A stretch of 64,000 nucleotides of DNA from Chamaecrista fasciculata (Eukaryota > Streptophyta > Magnoliopsida > Fabales > Fabaceae). Position numbers and translations under genes: made by a program. A model generated the notes under the pieces. That model saw only the letters and a list, made by a program, of their open reading frames with translations, was not told where the DNA came from and ran no database searches. The stretch spans positions 130,810 through 194,809 of the forward strand of contig QANZ01043826.1 of assembly GCA_003254925.1 (NCBI GenBank). Direction: 5' to 3'. Positions 63,275 through 64,000 of this stretch are shown in pieces; position 1 is the first letter of the stretch; the number at the start of each line of letters is the position of its first letter.

Positions 63275-64000
63275 TCACAAGAAGTCATCTGCAACATTGA
63301 CTTCATTTGAAGAAGAAGCCATCTTTGCCTTGCCCCTCCTCTCCTTCAGGTTCTGCATGTCCTCCCTGAATTCTGGGCATTTCACCTGCTTGTGTCCCAA
63401 CTTCCCACAATAATAGCACTCAACAGTGCTCGTGTCTCTCGGCCGAGTTCTTCTCTCAAGTTGGTCACCCTTCTTCTTCCTCTCTCTTTCAATATTCTCT
63501 GCAGCTAGTAAATGACTATCCCCGGAAGACTCTTCACCACCCATCATCCTCTGACTCTCCTTCATTGCCGTCATTGCCTCATCTAATTTCAATGTGCTCT
63601 TCCCTGCTAACATTGACTGCACTAGTGGCTTGAAGGATTTTGGTAATGAAGCTAACAGGAGCAACGCTTGCTCTTCATCCTTGATAGTCTCCCCTGCATT
63701 CAACAGTCTAGATACCAGCTCATTAAATTTATTAATGTGATCAATCACATTACCTCCCTCTTCCATCTTCAGTGAATACAAGTCCATCTTCATCATCAAT
63801 CGGTTGGTGAGCGTTTTTGACGCAAACTTGCTCTCCAACGTGTCCCACAAACTCTTCGGCGACGTCTCCTTTAACACTGTCACTTTAATCTGCGGGGCTA
63901 GAGCCAACCGAATTGTACTAACAGCTTTCTTTTGAATTGTATTCCACTCTTCATCTTTCATTCCACTTGGTTTTTCCTCACTCAATGCAGATTCAAGACC
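63275..64000 (-). CDS. Copia-type Gag polyprotein, partial (N-terminus off window)
   Basis: An open frame continues past the right edge and stops at TGA (63277-63275). It is a plant Copia Gag (UBN2/retrotran_gag type): VLKETSPKSLWDTLESKF, NRLMMKMDLYSLKMEEGGNV and ALLLLASLPKSFKPLVQSML are typical of the capsid-like domain. A CCHC zinc knuckle follows (CYYCGKLGHKQVKC, spacing CX2CX4HX4C). There is no ATG in the visible part, so the start lies beyond 64000. The frame ends 25 residues after the knuckle, and no protease, integrase or reverse transcriptase follows before the polypurine tract and LTR. It is therefore either a gag-only (TR-GAG-like) element or one with an internal deletion. The Gag would form particles and package RNA supplied with pol from another element. 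Confidence 0.85.
   Translation of the reverse strand, partial: GLESALSEEKPSGMKDEEWNTIQKKAVSTIRLALAPQIKVTVLKETSPKSLWDTLESKFASKTLTNRLMMKMDLYSLKMEEGGNVIDHINKFNELVSRLLNAGETIKDEEQALLLLASLPKSFKPLVQSMLAGKSTLKLDEAMTAMKESQRMMGGEESSGDSHLLAAENIERERKKKGDQLERRTRPRDTSTVECYYCGKLGHKQVKCPEFREDMQNLKERRGKAKMASSSNEVNVADDFL

Overview
The window is nuclear DNA from a flowering plant. The evidence is AT-rich intergenic sequence, GT-AG introns, and plant-only families: an auxin response factor with a miR160 site, an NPH3-like protein, a LOG cytokinin-activating enzyme, a plant cyclic nucleotide-gated channel and a chloroplast RNA-binding protein. The protein sequences read as eudicot, most likely a woody rosid. The GATGAGAT-rich Tourist-like element recalls repeats I associate with Fagales, but that is weak evidence. 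No bacterial, viral, CRISPR or operon-like feature was seen.

Layout. 1-2.0 kb: AT-rich DNA with a hAT-type MITE. 2.1-4.8 kb: UBL5 (+), with a 2.3 kb intron in its 3' UTR that holds three back-to-back Tourist-like MITEs and a 118-bp tandem duplication. 5-11.2 kb: a dense cluster of foldback and MITE elements, many with clear target-site duplications (TSDs), plus a 519-base gap. 12.9-15.2 kb: ARF10/16-type auxin response factor (-) with a miR160 site and a 5'-UTR intron. 16.6-18.4 kb: LTR remnant and a 5'-truncated LINE. 21.3-21.8 kb: second copy of the 10.8 kb foldback family. 22.1-25.3 kb: NPH3/RPT2-like gene (+). 28.4-32.9 kb: seven-exon LOG gene (-) with a 673-T homopolymer in one intron. 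33-41 kb: long intergenic region. 41.1-43.7 kb: Mutator-type MITE and a decayed LINE. 44.6-47.7 kb: CNGC15-like channel (-). 50.1-52.0 kb: CP29-like plastid ribonucleoprotein (-). 52.7-64 kb: repeats, comprising a foldback, two SINEs, LTR-like DNA, a duplicated LINE relic, a 1-kb Mutator-type element and a gag-only Copia-type element running off the right edge.

Genes. All six genes could be spliced on paper to intact reading frames of expected length: UBL5 73 aa, ARF 701 aa, NPH3-like 617 aa, LOG 218 aa, CNGC 706 aa, RNP 277 aa. They serve auxin response (ARF), cytokinin activation (LOG), light/auxin signalling (NPH3-like), calcium signalling (CNGC), plastid RNA metabolism (RNP) and splicing (UBL5). 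I see no sign that they form a functional cluster.

Most of the unusual signal lies in the mobile DNA and in the assembly. At least five long-armed foldback elements and one larger element carry 8-10-bp TSDs consistent with Mutator-like insertion, and three more elements carry 8-bp TSDs consistent with hAT insertion. Two of the three single-N positions are flanked by near-identical direct copies, which points to unmerged haplotypes or overlaps rather than real tandem duplications.
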